A DNA stretch of 64,000 nucleotides from Nocardioides conyzicola (GCF_039543825.1 NZ_BAABKM010000002.1:1706133-1770132), one strand, 5' to 3'. Positions 51,395 through 60,626 are shown, counted from the first letter of the stretch. The notes: generated by a model not told the origin, from the letters alone. Program-made: numbers and translations.

Positions 51395-52284
51395 GACGTG
51401 GTGTCGTTGACGCCGTGACCCTGGCGGGCGGCCGGACGGTAGCGCTGGCAGTAGTGCGGCGAGCACAGGTGTGACCCGCCCTTCGTGACGAACCGGTCGG
51501 TCTCGACGAGGCGGATGCTCCCGCCACAGCAGGGGCTCGCGGTCGCCGCGGCCGGCACCGCCTCCCCGGCGGCGTGGTGGGTGTCCGTCCAGCGGCTCGA
51601 CGTCCACTCCCAGACGTTGCCGATCATGTCGTGCAGGCCGTGCCCGTTGGCGGGATAGCTGCCTACGGGCGCCGTCCGGTGGTGCCCGTCGGGGTCCTCG
51701 CTGCGCCACGGGAACGGGCCCTGCCAGGTGTCGGCCAGCACGGCGCCGCCGGGCGACAGCTCGTCGGCGTACACCGCGTCCCAGCCGTAGTCGCGGCCGA
51801 CCAGGCCGCCCCGGGCGGCGTGCTCCCACTCCGCCTCGGTCGCGAGGTCCTTGCCGGCCCAGCGGGCGTAGGCCGTGGCGTCCTCCCAGCCGACGTGCAC
51901 GACCGGGTGGTCGGGGATCGCCTCCCAGCTCGACCCGGGACCCTGCGGCGCGCGCCAGGACGCGTCCGGCTGCCAGCGCCACCACTGCGTCCAGTCACCG
52001 AGGTGCACCGGGCCGCGGGTCTGGGTGAACACCTGGGAGCCGGGCACGAGCAGTGCCGGGTCGGCGCCCGGGAAGTCGGCGGGGTCAGGAGCGACCTCGG
52101 CCACGGTGACGTGGCCGGTCTCGTCGACGAAGCGGGCGAACTCGGCGTTCGTCACCGGGCGCGGGTCGAACCACACGTCACCCACGGTGACGTCCCGCAG
52201 CGGCCGCTCCTCGGGGTAGAAGTGGTCGTTGCCGATCGTCGTCGTGCCGCCGGGCACGAGCACCATCGCGTCGCTCACGTCCAC
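51361..52284 (-). CDS. Formylglycine-generating enzyme (SUMF1 family)
   Basis: A 307-residue protein of the FGE-sulfatase domain family. The core includes PVTNAEFARFVDETGH near 44, a PVVHVGWEDATAYARWAG stretch, DMIGNVWEWTSS and the C-terminal GGSHLCSPHYCQRYRPAAR with Cys274 and Cys279, the copper-binding active-site pair of aerobic FGEs. It oxidises the Cys of a CxPxR motif in sulfatases to formylglycine. It lies two genes downstream of a sulfatase with that motif, separated by a small transporter gene, so the three probably form an operon. The start is uncertain between GTG 52284 and GTG 52278. Confidence 0.93.
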   Translation of the reverse strand: MDVSDAMVLVPGGTTTIGNDHFYPEERPLRDVTVGDVWFDPRPVTNAEFARFVDETGHVTVAEVAPDPADFPGADPALLVPGSQVFTQTRGPVHLGDWTQWWRWQPDASWRAPQGPGSSWEAIPDHPVVHVGWEDATAYARWAGKDLATEAEWEHAARGGLVGRDYGWDAVYADELSPGGAVLADTWQGPFPWRSEDPDGHHRTAPVGSYPANGHGLHDMIGNVWEWTSSRWTDTHHAAGEAVPAAATASPCCGGSIRLVETDRFVTKGGSHLCSPHYCQRYRPAARQGHGVNDTTSHVGFRCVRRS

Positions 52285-52296
52285 TTGTCTAGCAGG

Positions 52297-52980
52297 TCAG
52301 CCGAGCAGCCCGCCGAGCCCCTTCCCGATGTTGGAGAGCGCGAGGACCGCGAAGAGGACGACCATGATCGCCGTGTTGTGGACCTGCATGACGTCCTTCA
52401 GGCCGGTCAGCGGACCGGCCATCCGGTCCCCCGCGACGAGGAAGGCGACCACCGGGCCGGCGACGAGCAGGCTCGCGATCACCACGAAGACCACGACGGA
52501 GACGACCGTCTGCGTCGTGGACAGGTCGTTGGACGCGATGGCGACGCCGCCGGTGACGGCCAGCGCGAGGTTCTTCGGGTTGGCCGCCGAGAGCGCCGCG
52601 CCCAGGCCGAGCGCGACCAGCGGCGTCGTCCGGTCGAGGCTCGCCATCCACTTCGGGGGCTCCGCCGCCACCCCGGGCCGGGGCCGGCTGTGCCAGGTCC
52701 GCAACGCCAGCAGCGCGAACAGGAGACCGAGGACCAGCTTGACCCAGGAGGTGAGGTCGGACGACCCGCCGGTGTCCACCCCGTCGGGCCCGGCGACCAG
52801 GAGCACGACGACCAGGACCGCCGTGATCCCCAGGACCCACCCGACGGCAAATGCCGGAGCCGTCACCCGGGCGCGCTGCGAGAGCAGCATCAGCACGGTC
52901 GCGATGATCGGCAGGGGGCTGATCGCGACGCCGAGCGCGGCGGGGAGGAGGTCGCCCAGGGCGGCCGCGAGACCGTTCAC
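52297..52980 (-). CDS. GAP (Sap/LysE-like) family small transporter
   Basis: 227 residues from GTG 52980. Six helices are predicted, with ALGVAISPLPIIATVLMLLS near 15 and the midpoint GAALSAANPKNLALAVTGG, a pattern of the GAP/Sap and LysE-type exporters. Mycobacterial relatives move glycolipids to the surface. It lies between the sulfatase and FGE genes with gaps of 6 and 12 bp, so it may move a sulfated substrate or product; that link is inference. Confidence 0.82.
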   Translation of the reverse strand: MNGLAAALGDLLPAALGVAISPLPIIATVLMLLSQRARVTAPAFAVGWVLGITAVLVVVLLVAGPDGVDTGGSSDLTSWVKLVLGLLFALLALRTWHSRPRPGVAAEPPKWMASLDRTTPLVALGLGAALSAANPKNLALAVTGGVAIASNDLSTTQTVVSVVVFVVIASLLVAGPVVAFLVAGDRMAGPLTGLKDVMQVHNTAIMVVLFAVLALSNIGKGLGGLLG

Positions 52981-52986
52981 GGGAGG

Positions 52987-55311
52987 TCAGTCCCGGGACA
53001 TGGCCGCGTGGAAGTCGCGCTCCCGGTCGACGTACAGGTCGTCACCGATGTTGATCTCGACCACCTTGATCCGCCCGCCCGTGAAGGCGTACGGCGCGGC
53101 GTACTCCTGCGTCACGGGGTCGGACGAGTCGCGGCCAACCGTGAGCCCCTCACCGCAGAGCGCGAAGTGGCCCGGCTGCGTCTTCCACTCGCTCTTGGCG
53201 ACGGCAAGGTCGTCGACGTAGAGCGTCGCGGTGCCGAGCGCCTCGCCGTGCCCGCCGTGGCTCTCCTTGGAGAACTCCACGCCGAGGACGTGCGCACCGG
53301 TCGGCAGCACGTCCGGTGAGACCAGCTGCTGCTCGGGCGGGATGCCCAGGAAGTTGTTGACGTACCAGAGCCTGCGGTCCTTGACGAAGAGCGTGTGCCC
53401 GCCGAAGCGGGCCCCGTTGGCGATCAGCACCCCCTCGGCGTCTTCGGTCAGCTCGACGTCGGCCAGGATCTTGAACGACCGACCCCGGATCTCGGCCGCG
53501 TTGAACTCGGGCAGCGGTGAGGTGTCGGCGTAGTAGCGGTAGATGCCGCCCTCCGGGATGTCCGCGACCGGCATCTCCTTGACCAGGTCCTCCAGCGACC
53601 GGTTGTCGAGCGGCAGCACGTCGTACTTGCCGGCCTCGACGTACCAGAGGTTGACCAGCTCCTTGACCTTGTCCGGGTGCTCGGCGGCGAGGTCGTGGGC
53701 CTCGGCCCGGTCCTCCTCGGAGTGGTAGAGCTCCCACGTCTCATTGACGAAGTCCGCGGCCGTCGCACCCTGTTGCGGTGCGCGCTGGGCGACGACGTGC
53801 CAGCCCTCGTGCCACAGCGCGCGGGTGCCGAACATCTCGTAGTACTGGATCTTCTTCTCGGTCGGGCCGTCGGCGTCGAAGGAGTACCTCATCGAGACGC
53901 CCGGGAGCTCGGTCTGCGCGTAGCCCAGCACCTGGTCGGGCATCTCCAGCCCGATGCACTCGAGGATGGTCGGCACCACGTCGACGGCGTGGTGGTACTG
54001 CGTGCGCACCTCGCCGCGGGCCTGGATGCCCTTCGGCCAGGAGATCACCAGCGGGTCGGCGACGCCGCCCTGGTAGGTGTAGCGCTTGAACATCTTTAAC
54101 GGCGTGGAGAACGCCGTCGCCCAGCCCGTCGGGTAGTGGTTGTACGTCGTGGGTGAGCCGATCTCGTCCAGCTGGGCGAGGTTCTCGGCCATCTCGTCGG
54201 GCCAGGCGTTGAAGAACTTGTTCTCGTTGACCGACCCGTTGGGCGTGCCCTCGCCGGAGGCGCCGTTGTCCGCGCAGTAGAGGACGATCGTGTTGTCGAG
54301 CTGGCCGGTCTCCTCGAGGTAGTCGATGATCCGGCCGACCTGCGCGTCGGTGTACTCCGAGAAGCCGGCGTAGGTCTCGGCCATCCGAGCGAAGAGCCGC
54401 TTCTCGTCCTCGCTGAGGCTCTCCCACGGGCGGACGTGGTCGAGCGGCATGGCCGCGTCGCCGGGCAGCGGGTTGATGTCGGTCAGCGCCGTGCCCTCCG
54501 GCAGGATGCCGCGCTCGACCATCCGGGGCAGCACCCACTCGCGGTAGGCCTCGTAGCCGTCGTCGAACTGCCCGGCGTACTTGGCGATGTACTCCTCCGG
54601 CGCGTGGTGCGGCGCGTGGTTGGCGCCGGGGCAGAACCACAGGTACCACGGCTTCTTCGGCGCGGAGCTCCTGCTGTCCGCGATGAACGAGATCGCCTTG
54701 TCGGCGAGGTCCTTGGAGAGGTGGTAGCCCTCCTCCGGCGTCGACGGCTGGTCGACGTAGTGGTTGTCCTCGGCGAGCGTGGGATACCAGTTGTTGGTCT
54801 CGCCGCCGATGAAGCCGTAGAAGCGGTCGAAGCCGCGGGCCAGCGGCCAGTTGCGCTTGCTCGCGCCGACCGCCCACTCGTCGAGCGGGATGTTGTGGTT
54901 CTTGCCGACCCAGAAGGTGTTGTAGCCGTTCTCGCGCAGCACCTCGCCGATGGTCGCGTTCTCCATCGGGATGTGGCCGGTGTGGCCTGGGAAGCCTTGC
55001 GCGCCCTCGGCGATCTGGGCGAAGCCGTTCTGGTGGTGGTTGCGGCCGGTGAGCAGGCACGACCGGGTCGGCGAGCAGAGCGCCGTCGTGTGCCACTGCG
55101 TGTAGGTCAGCCCGTTGTCGGCCAGCCGCTGCATGGTCGGCATGTTGATCCGGCCGCCGTACGGCGACCAGGCGGCGAGCCCGGTGTCGTCGTAGAGCAC
55201 GAGCAGGACGTTGGGTGCGCCCTCCGGCGCCGGCGGCTCGCGGAACGGCGTCCAGTCGGCGACGGAGTCGCGCACGTCGAGGTTGACAACACCCTTGAAC
55301 TGCTTGGCCAC
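52987..55311 (-). CDS. Arylsulfatase, cytoplasmic type-I sulfatase
   Basis: 774 residues from GTG 55311, with GGAGGG upstream. No signal peptide is visible. Metal ligands appear in NVLLVLYDDTG near 35. The formylglycine site is Cys79 in LCSPTRSCLLTGRNHH. Further features are GKNHN, ANHAPHHAPEEY and CADNGASGEG for metal and substrate binding. The last 180 residues are a beta-rich domain typical of large arylsulfatases. It hydrolyses sulfate esters. The FGE needed for activation is encoded in the same probable operon. A TCACCC-type palindrome lies upstream, shared with the second SulP gene. Confidence 0.94.
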   Translation of the reverse strand: MAKQFKGVVNLDVRDSVADWTPFREPPAPEGAPNVLLVLYDDTGLAAWSPYGGRINMPTMQRLADNGLTYTQWHTTALCSPTRSCLLTGRNHHQNGFAQIAEGAQGFPGHTGHIPMENATIGEVLRENGYNTFWVGKNHNIPLDEWAVGASKRNWPLARGFDRFYGFIGGETNNWYPTLAEDNHYVDQPSTPEEGYHLSKDLADKAISFIADSRSSAPKKPWYLWFCPGANHAPHHAPEEYIAKYAGQFDDGYEAYREWVLPRMVERGILPEGTALTDINPLPGDAAMPLDHVRPWESLSEDEKRLFARMAETYAGFSEYTDAQVGRIIDYLEETGQLDNTIVLYCADNGASGEGTPNGSVNENKFFNAWPDEMAENLAQLDEIGSPTTYNHYPTGWATAFSTPLKMFKRYTYQGGVADPLVISWPKGIQARGEVRTQYHHAVDVVPTILECIGLEMPDQVLGYAQTELPGVSMRYSFDADGPTEKKIQYYEMFGTRALWHEGWHVVAQRAPQQGATAADFVNETWELYHSEEDRAEAHDLAAEHPDKVKELVNLWYVEAGKYDVLPLDNRSLEDLVKEMPVADIPEGGIYRYYADTSPLPEFNAAEIRGRSFKILADVELTEDAEGVLIANGARFGGHTLFVKDRRLWYVNNFLGIPPEQQLVSPDVLPTGAHVLGVEFSKESHGGHGEALGTATLYVDDLAVAKSEWKTQPGHFALCGEGLTVGRDSSDPVTQEYAAPYAFTGGRIKVVEINIGDDLYVDRERDFHAAMSRD

Positions 55312-55372
55312 GGTGACCCTCCCGGACAGTCGGCTCGGACCTCCACGCTTCCCGCTGGCTCTCGTGGCTGGA

Positions 55373-55389
55373 TCACCCTCATCGGGTGA
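55373..55389. promoter_or_regulatory. TCACCC-N5-GGGTGA palindrome, sulfatase / SulP divergent promoter
   Basis: TCACCCTCATCGGGTGA, with 6-bp arms, lies 62 bp upstream of the sulfatase start (55311) and 34 bp upstream of the SulP start (55423). It may coordinate sulfate release and anion uptake. Confidence 0.75.
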
Positions 55390-55422
55390 GGTTGGCCGGT
55401 GACCGGCGCGGTTGGGTGAGGC

Positions 55423-57090
55423 GTGCCCGCCGGACTGCTGCCGACCCTGTCCGGCTACCGGCGCGGGTGGATCCGGTACGACGTGGTGGCGGGTCTCGCG
55501 GCCGGGACCGTCGTCATCCCGCAGGCGATGGCGTACGCGACGATCGCCGGGCTGCCGGTCGAGGTCGGGCTCTACACCTGCATGCTGCCGATGGTCGCCT
55601 ACGCGCTCCTCGGCGGCTCCCGGTCCCTGAGCATCTCGACGACGTCGACGATCGCCATCCTGACGGCGTCCACCCTGGCGACCCTGCCTGCGGACCGGTC
55701 CGGTGACGACCTGCTGCGGAGCGCCTTCACCCTGACCGTGCTGGTCGGTCTCGCGCTGCTGGTGATGCGGCTCTTCCGGCTCGGCTCGCTGGTCGAGCAG
55801 ATCAGCCCCGCGACGATGACCGGCGTCAAGGCCGGTGTCGGCCTCACGGTCGCCGCGACCCAGCTCCCGACCCTGCTGGGCGTCGCCGGCGACGCCGAGG
55901 ACGAGGGCTTCTTCGGCAAGCTCGGCGACACGATCTCCAAGCTCGGCGACCTCAACACGGCGACGGTCGCGGTGTCGGCGGGCGCGATCGCGGTGCTCTA
56001 CGCGCTGCGCCGCCTCGCCCCCCAGGTCCCGGGCCCGCTGGTCGTCGCGGTGGGCGGGATCCTGCTCGTCGCCGCGACCGACATCGAGTCGCACGGGCTG
56101 GCGCTGATCCCCGACGTCCCGTCCGGACTGCCGACGCCCACGATGCCGCTGTGGGGCGACATCGGCGCGCTGCTGCCGGGCGCGCTCGCCATCGCGGTGA
56201 TGGCGTTCATGGAGACCGTCCTGGTCGCCCGGGCGCAGCGCCAGCGGTCGGAGCCGGCCATCGACAGCGACCAGGAGCTGCTCGCCAACGGCGTGGCCGC
56301 GCTCGCCGGCGGCTTCAGCCAGTGCCTGCCGCCGGCCGGCGGCTTCTCGCAGAGCGCGGTCAACCAGCGGGCCGGCGCCCGCTCGCAGCTCGCCGGGATC
56401 GTGACGGCCGTCCTCGCCGTGCTGGTCGCACTCTTCCTCGGCCCGGTGCTCGACGACCTGCCCGAGGCGATCCTCGCCGCGATGGTGATGGTGGCCGTGC
56501 TCGGTCTGGTGTCACCCGCCGAGTTCGCGCGTCTCCGTCGCATCGACCGCGCGGAGTTCTGGGTGGCGCTCGCCGTCGCGGTGGTCGGCCTGACCGCCGG
56601 GCTGCTGCTGGCCGTCGGTCTCGGCGTCGCGCTCACGCTGGTGCTCGTGCTCCGCGCCTTCAGCTCCAACCGGGCCCGTCCGCTCTACCCGCGTGCCGGC
56701 GGCGGGTGGACGCTGGTGGCTCCCGCGCCCGGGGACGTCCTCCCGGCGTACGACGACGTGCTGCTGCTCCACCTCGAGTCCGGCCTCTACACCGGCAACG
56801 CCCGCCCGACGCAGGACGCGATCCTCGCGGCCGCCCTCGCCGCCCGGCCCCGCGCGGTGGTCCTCGAGGGGGCCCAGGTCACCCGGGTCACGGTCCCGCT
56901 GCTCGAGGTGGTCCAGGGGCTCGCCGCCGACCTCCAGGAGGAGGGCATCGGCCTGCTGCTCGCCGGCTTCCCCGAGTCGACGGTCGAGGCCGCACGTCAC
57001 TCGCACTGGTTCGCCCGCTTCGACGAGGGCGGCCGGGTCTTCCGCACCGTCGACGAGGCGGTCGAGAAGGTCCGGACGACCGGGCCCTGA
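55423..57090 (+). CDS. SulP family anion transporter with STAS domain (second copy)
   Basis: 555 residues from GTG 55423. The membrane domain opens with YDVVAGLAAGTVVIPQAMAYATIAGLPVEVGLYT and includes PPAGGFSQSAVNQRAGARSQLAG near 305. A STAS domain occupies about 440-550. It differs enough from the copy at 40616 to suggest a different substrate or origin. It is divergent from the sulfatase operon across a shared palindrome, favouring sulfate as cargo, though SulP proteins also carry bicarbonate and dicarboxylates. Confidence 0.93.
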   Translation: MPAGLLPTLSGYRRGWIRYDVVAGLAAGTVVIPQAMAYATIAGLPVEVGLYTCMLPMVAYALLGGSRSLSISTTSTIAILTASTLATLPADRSGDDLLRSAFTLTVLVGLALLVMRLFRLGSLVEQISPATMTGVKAGVGLTVAATQLPTLLGVAGDAEDEGFFGKLGDTISKLGDLNTATVAVSAGAIAVLYALRRLAPQVPGPLVVAVGGILLVAATDIESHGLALIPDVPSGLPTPTMPLWGDIGALLPGALAIAVMAFMETVLVARAQRQRSEPAIDSDQELLANGVAALAGGFSQCLPPAGGFSQSAVNQRAGARSQLAGIVTAVLAVLVALFLGPVLDDLPEAILAAMVMVAVLGLVSPAEFARLRRIDRAEFWVALAVAVVGLTAGLLLAVGLGVALTLVLVLRAFSSNRARPLYPRAGGGWTLVAPAPGDVLPAYDDVLLLHLESGLYTGNARPTQDAILAAALAARPRAVVLEGAQVTRVTVPLLEVVQGLAADLQEEGIGLLLAGFPESTVEAARHSHWFARFDEGGRVFRTVDEAVEKVRTTGP

Positions 57091-57127
57091 CGTCAGGCGA
57101 AGGCCTGCGCGATCGGGCGCTCGGCCA

Positions 57128-59320
57128 CTAGGACAGCCTGAGCGCCAGCACGGTGGTGTCGTCGTCGCCGTCGTCGGCGTGGAGCTCGATCAGGCGGTCC
57201 ACCCAGGACTGGAGGTCCGAGTCGGCGTAGGTGTCGGCCGCGAGAGCGCGCAGCCGGTCGGTGCGCTCGTCCATGTCGACGCCCCGACGCTCGACGAGGC
57301 CGTCGGTGTAGAGCAGGAGGGCGGCCCCCGGCGGGAGGTCGAGCGTCACGGTCTCGGCCTCGCCGAGACCGACCCCCAGGAGCGGGCGGACCGGGAGGTC
57401 GACGACGTCGGCAGCGCCCCGCGTGATCACCAGCGGCGGCGGGTGGCCGGCGCTGGCGAGCTCGACCCGGCCAGTGGTGGGGTCGAGCACGGCGAGCACG
57501 GCAGTGGCGACCCGTTGGTCGATCAGCCCCGCCATCAGCAGGTCCAGCTTGTCGAGGCACGTGGCGGGGTCGTGGCCCTCGAAGAGGTAGGCCCGCAGGG
57601 CCGTCCGCACCTGGGTCATGGCGGAGGCCGCGGAGACCCCGTGCCCGGCGACATCGCCGACGACGAACACGATCCGGCCGTCGGAGAGGGGAAAGGCGTC
57701 CCACCAGTCGCCGCCGAGCTGGAAGGTGGACGCCGGCTGGTAGCGCGCGGCGAGCTCGATGCCGTCGAAGCGCGGCGGATCGTCGGCGACCACGCTGCGT
57801 TGGATCGACTCGGCCATCGCGAGCTGGTCCCGCGACCGGCTCAGCAGAAGCCCGATCAGGTGCTTGCCGAGCGCGTCGGCGACCTCGAGCTTCCACGGCG
57901 CCCACGGGGTGCTGCGGCCCCGCACCACCTGCCGCCACTTCTCGAAGGACCGACGGGGGCTCAACCGGACGTGCGGGCCCTCTTCCGCTGCGAGCTGCTT
58001 GTTGGTCGGGTCGCCGCCCCAGTCGACGACGCGCTCCTGCTCCGGGCGGAACCACAGCAGCCACCGGTCCGAGTCGGACCCGATGCGCAGCACCCCGGCT
58101 GCCGAGGAGGCACCCGCGAGTGCCGGCACGAGCGCGGCAAGGTGGTCGGTCGAGGTCGCGTAGCTCGCCGGGTCCTCGAGCGCCGTGGCGATCAGCTGGA
58201 GCTGCGCGGCGTCGAGGTCGACGTCGCCGCGCACGGTCACCACGCCGTCGTACGACAGCACCGCTCCGGTGGCGTCGACCAGCGACAGCAGCTCGGGGTC
58301 GTCCATGATGCTGACGAGCGGGGACTCCGGGCTGGTCGACGTACGCGCGGCGATCCGGCCGAGCACCGCCTGCGCAGCGAGGGTGCGCTCGCGACCATCG
58401 GCGCGCTCGCGGTCGCCGGCGAGCTGGGAGGCGACCTGCCCCAGGAACTCCGCCGCCGAGCGGGCGTCGTGGCTGGGCCGGTGCGGCCCGGAGTAGTGGT
58501 GGCACGCGACCAGCCCCCACAGCTCGCCGTCGACGACCAGCGAGATCGACATCGAGGCGGTGACGAACATGTGGGAGAGGTACTCGATGTGGATCGGCGA
58601 GACGCTGCGCAGCGTCGCGTGGGAGAGGTCCAGGGGTGCGTTGGTACCGGGGTCGAACACCGGGTGCAGCGGCACCGGGGTGTACCCGATGTCGGCGATC
58701 AGGCGGGTCCAGTTGACCGTGTAGAGCCGCCGGGCCTGCGCGGGGATGTCGCTGGCCGGGTAGTGGAGCCCGAGGAACGAGTTGAGGCCGTCGCGCCGCT
58801 CCTCGGCGATCACCTCGCCGTTCCACTCCTCGTCGAAGCGGTAGACCATCACCCGGTCGAACCCGAGCAGGGCGCGTACCTCGACGGCCAGCTGGGCGCC
58901 CAGGTCCGCGACCGACGGCGCCTGGGCCAGGCGAGCCATTGCCCCGCGGGTGGACTTGTAGGTCAGCCGCATCTGCCCGACCGTGCTGACCGGTTCGATC
59001 TCGACGATCTGCCGGTCCCCGGAGCGGTGCTGACGGATCTCGACCTCGCCACCGCGCAGCGTCGCGCTCTCGACCCCGTCGGTGATCGCGATCGCCAGGC
59101 CCGGACCCACGAGCTCCGCCAGGGTGCGACCGATCGCGGCCGTCGGCGCGACCCCGAGCATGCTCTCGACGTTGGCCGAGACCATCACCGCACGCTGCTC
59201 GTCGTCGAGCGCGAGCAGGACGCCGTGCGGCTGGATCGCGCCGGGGATGTGGATCGGCTCGCGGTCGCAGGTGGTCAGGTCGACCTCGCCGTACGCCGGC
59301 GTGTGCACGGCCGCGCTCAT
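57128..59320 (-). CDS. Bacteriophytochrome fused to a PP2C (SpoIIE/RsbU-type) phosphatase
   Basis: 730 residues from the ATG at 59320, coupled by ATGA to the alditol oxidase gene. The PAS domain begins with Cys18 in TTCDREPIHIPGAIQPHG, the expected biliverdin attachment site. The GAF domain (about 130-310) has FDRVMVYRFDEEWNGEV, DIPAQARRLY, SPIHIEYLSHM and ACHHYSGP. A PHY domain (about 320-490) with FEKWRQVVRG follows. The C-terminal PP2C domain (about 520-730) shows GGDWWDAF, VGDVAGHG and DDDTTVLAL metal motifs. It probably dephosphorylates an anti-sigma antagonist in response to red/far-red light. No haem oxygenase or partner protein is in the window. Confidence 0.92.
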   Translation of the reverse strand: MSAAVHTPAYGEVDLTTCDREPIHIPGAIQPHGVLLALDDEQRAVMVSANVESMLGVAPTAAIGRTLAELVGPGLAIAITDGVESATLRGGEVEIRQHRSGDRQIVEIEPVSTVGQMRLTYKSTRGAMARLAQAPSVADLGAQLAVEVRALLGFDRVMVYRFDEEWNGEVIAEERRDGLNSFLGLHYPASDIPAQARRLYTVNWTRLIADIGYTPVPLHPVFDPGTNAPLDLSHATLRSVSPIHIEYLSHMFVTASMSISLVVDGELWGLVACHHYSGPHRPSHDARSAAEFLGQVASQLAGDRERADGRERTLAAQAVLGRIAARTSTSPESPLVSIMDDPELLSLVDATGAVLSYDGVVTVRGDVDLDAAQLQLIATALEDPASYATSTDHLAALVPALAGASSAAGVLRIGSDSDRWLLWFRPEQERVVDWGGDPTNKQLAAEEGPHVRLSPRRSFEKWRQVVRGRSTPWAPWKLEVADALGKHLIGLLLSRSRDQLAMAESIQRSVVADDPPRFDGIELAARYQPASTFQLGGDWWDAFPLSDGRIVFVVGDVAGHGVSAASAMTQVRTALRAYLFEGHDPATCLDKLDLLMAGLIDQRVATAVLAVLDPTTGRVELASAGHPPPLVITRGAADVVDLPVRPLLGVGLGEAETVTLDLPPGAALLLYTDGLVERRGVDMDERTDRLRALAADTYADSDLQSWVDRLIELHADDGDDDTTVLALRLS

Positions 59321-60579
59321 GCCCCGAGCTCGAGGCATCGTTCGAGGAAGGCGTTCTGGAACTTCCGAGACGGGTCCACCCCGCTAACGAGATCACGGAA
59401 GTCGTCGAAGCGTGGGTAAAGCGGCCGCAACAGGTCCGCGCTCGCGGCGAAGCACTTGCCCCAGTGCGGCCGGCCGCCCAGCGGCAGGAGAGCCTCCTCG
59501 ATGGCGGGCAGCGCGGCGTACACCCCGGACACGTCGCGCAGCCAGGTGAAGTGGAACGCGACGACGTCCTGGTCGTAGGCACCGCTGAGCCACAGTGAAT
59601 CGGCCGCGATCGTGCGGATCTCGGCAACCTGCAGCAGGGCGGCGTACGACGGCGCGAGGGCGCGCAGCCGCTCGATCGCCGCCGGCGCCTGCGGGCGCGG
59701 GACGAGGTACTCGCTCTGCAGCTCCTCGCCCCGGCTCGGCGTGAACTCGAGGCGGAAGTGCGGGAGCCGCTGGTGCCACGAGCCGCTGACACCGCCCTGC
59801 CGGGTCACGGCCTCGACGTCGGCGCCGGCCAGCATGTGCAGCGTCGCGGCGGCCGGTGCGGATCCGAAGAGGTCGGCGGGCGGGACGGTCCCGCGGCTCT
59901 TGAGCCAGACCTGCTGGACCGTCCCGCTCAACCAGTCCGTGAAGAGGCTCACGCTGTAGGCGCTCGCGGTGATGGCGTCGAGGTGCTCGACCGCCACGTC
60001 CCACGGGAGGTCGGTGTAGAGGTCCTGGCGCACGTCGTACGACGGCTCGATGTCGAGGGTCACGTGCGTGGTGACGCCCAGCGCGCCGAGCGAGACGACC
60101 GAGCCGTCGAAGTCGGGCTCGCCGCGGCTGACGGTCCGCAGCTCGCCGTCGGCCCCCACCATCTCGAGGGCGGCCACGGCCGCGGCCAGCGACCCGGTGC
60201 GGTCGCCGGACCCGTGCGTGCCCGTCGCGATCGCGCCGGCGACCGAGATGTGCGGGAGGGACGCCATGGTGGCGAGGGCCCAGCCCGCCTCCGCGAGCCG
60301 CCCGGCGAGCACGCCGTAGCTGACGCCGCCCGACACGCGCACCACGCGTCGTACGGCGTCGATGTCGATGTCCTGCCCGAGGTCCTGGGTCGAGACCAGG
60401 TCGCCGATCGAGTCGGCCAGGTCGGTGAACGCGTGCCGGGTGCCCAGCGCTCGCACCCGGTCGCTACGGGCGACGATCTCGCTCAGCTCGTCGACGCTCG
60501 TCGGGTGGTGGACCCGCTCTGCCACGTAGGTGTGGTTGCCCGCCCAGTTTCGCAGCACACCCCATCTTCGCGCACTCAC
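59317..60579 (-). CDS. Alditol oxidase (FAD-dependent, VAO family)
   Basis: A 420-residue protein. The FAD-binding half includes RALGTRHAFTD with His49, the likely covalent flavin attachment residue, and SLPHISVAGAIATGTHGSG near 107. The C-terminal substrate domain has WLKSRGTVPP, LEFTPSRGEELQSEYLVPR, RPHWGKCF and FQNAFLERCL, closely resembling streptomycete alditol oxidase. It oxidises polyols such as xylitol or sorbitol at C1 and makes H2O2. The start at GTG 60579 lies inside a palindrome; GTG 60558 is an alternative. It is coupled to the phytochrome-phosphatase gene. Confidence 0.88.
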   Translation of the reverse strand: MSARRWGVLRNWAGNHTYVAERVHHPTSVDELSEIVARSDRVRALGTRHAFTDLADSIGDLVSTQDLGQDIDIDAVRRVVRVSGGVSYGVLAGRLAEAGWALATMASLPHISVAGAIATGTHGSGDRTGSLAAAVAALEMVGADGELRTVSRGEPDFDGSVVSLGALGVTTHVTLDIEPSYDVRQDLYTDLPWDVAVEHLDAITASAYSVSLFTDWLSGTVQQVWLKSRGTVPPADLFGSAPAAATLHMLAGADVEAVTRQGGVSGSWHQRLPHFRLEFTPSRGEELQSEYLVPRPQAPAAIERLRALAPSYAALLQVAEIRTIAADSLWLSGAYDQDVVAFHFTWLRDVSGVYAALPAIEEALLPLGGRPHWGKCFAASADLLRPLYPRFDDFRDLVSGVDPSRKFQNAFLERCLELGA

Positions 60580-60592
60580 CCGCTCCGGGTGA
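60576..60592. promoter_or_regulatory. TCACCC-N5-GGGTGA palindrome, alditol oxidase / DUF7144 gap
   Basis: TCACCCGCTCCGGGTGA, the rightmost copy of the family, overlaps the annotated start of the alditol oxidase and lies 34 bp before the start of the divergent membrane-protein gene (60627). Confidence 0.7.
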
Positions 60593-60626
60593 TTCGAGGG
60601 CCCGCTCCACGCGAGACACTCCGGCC

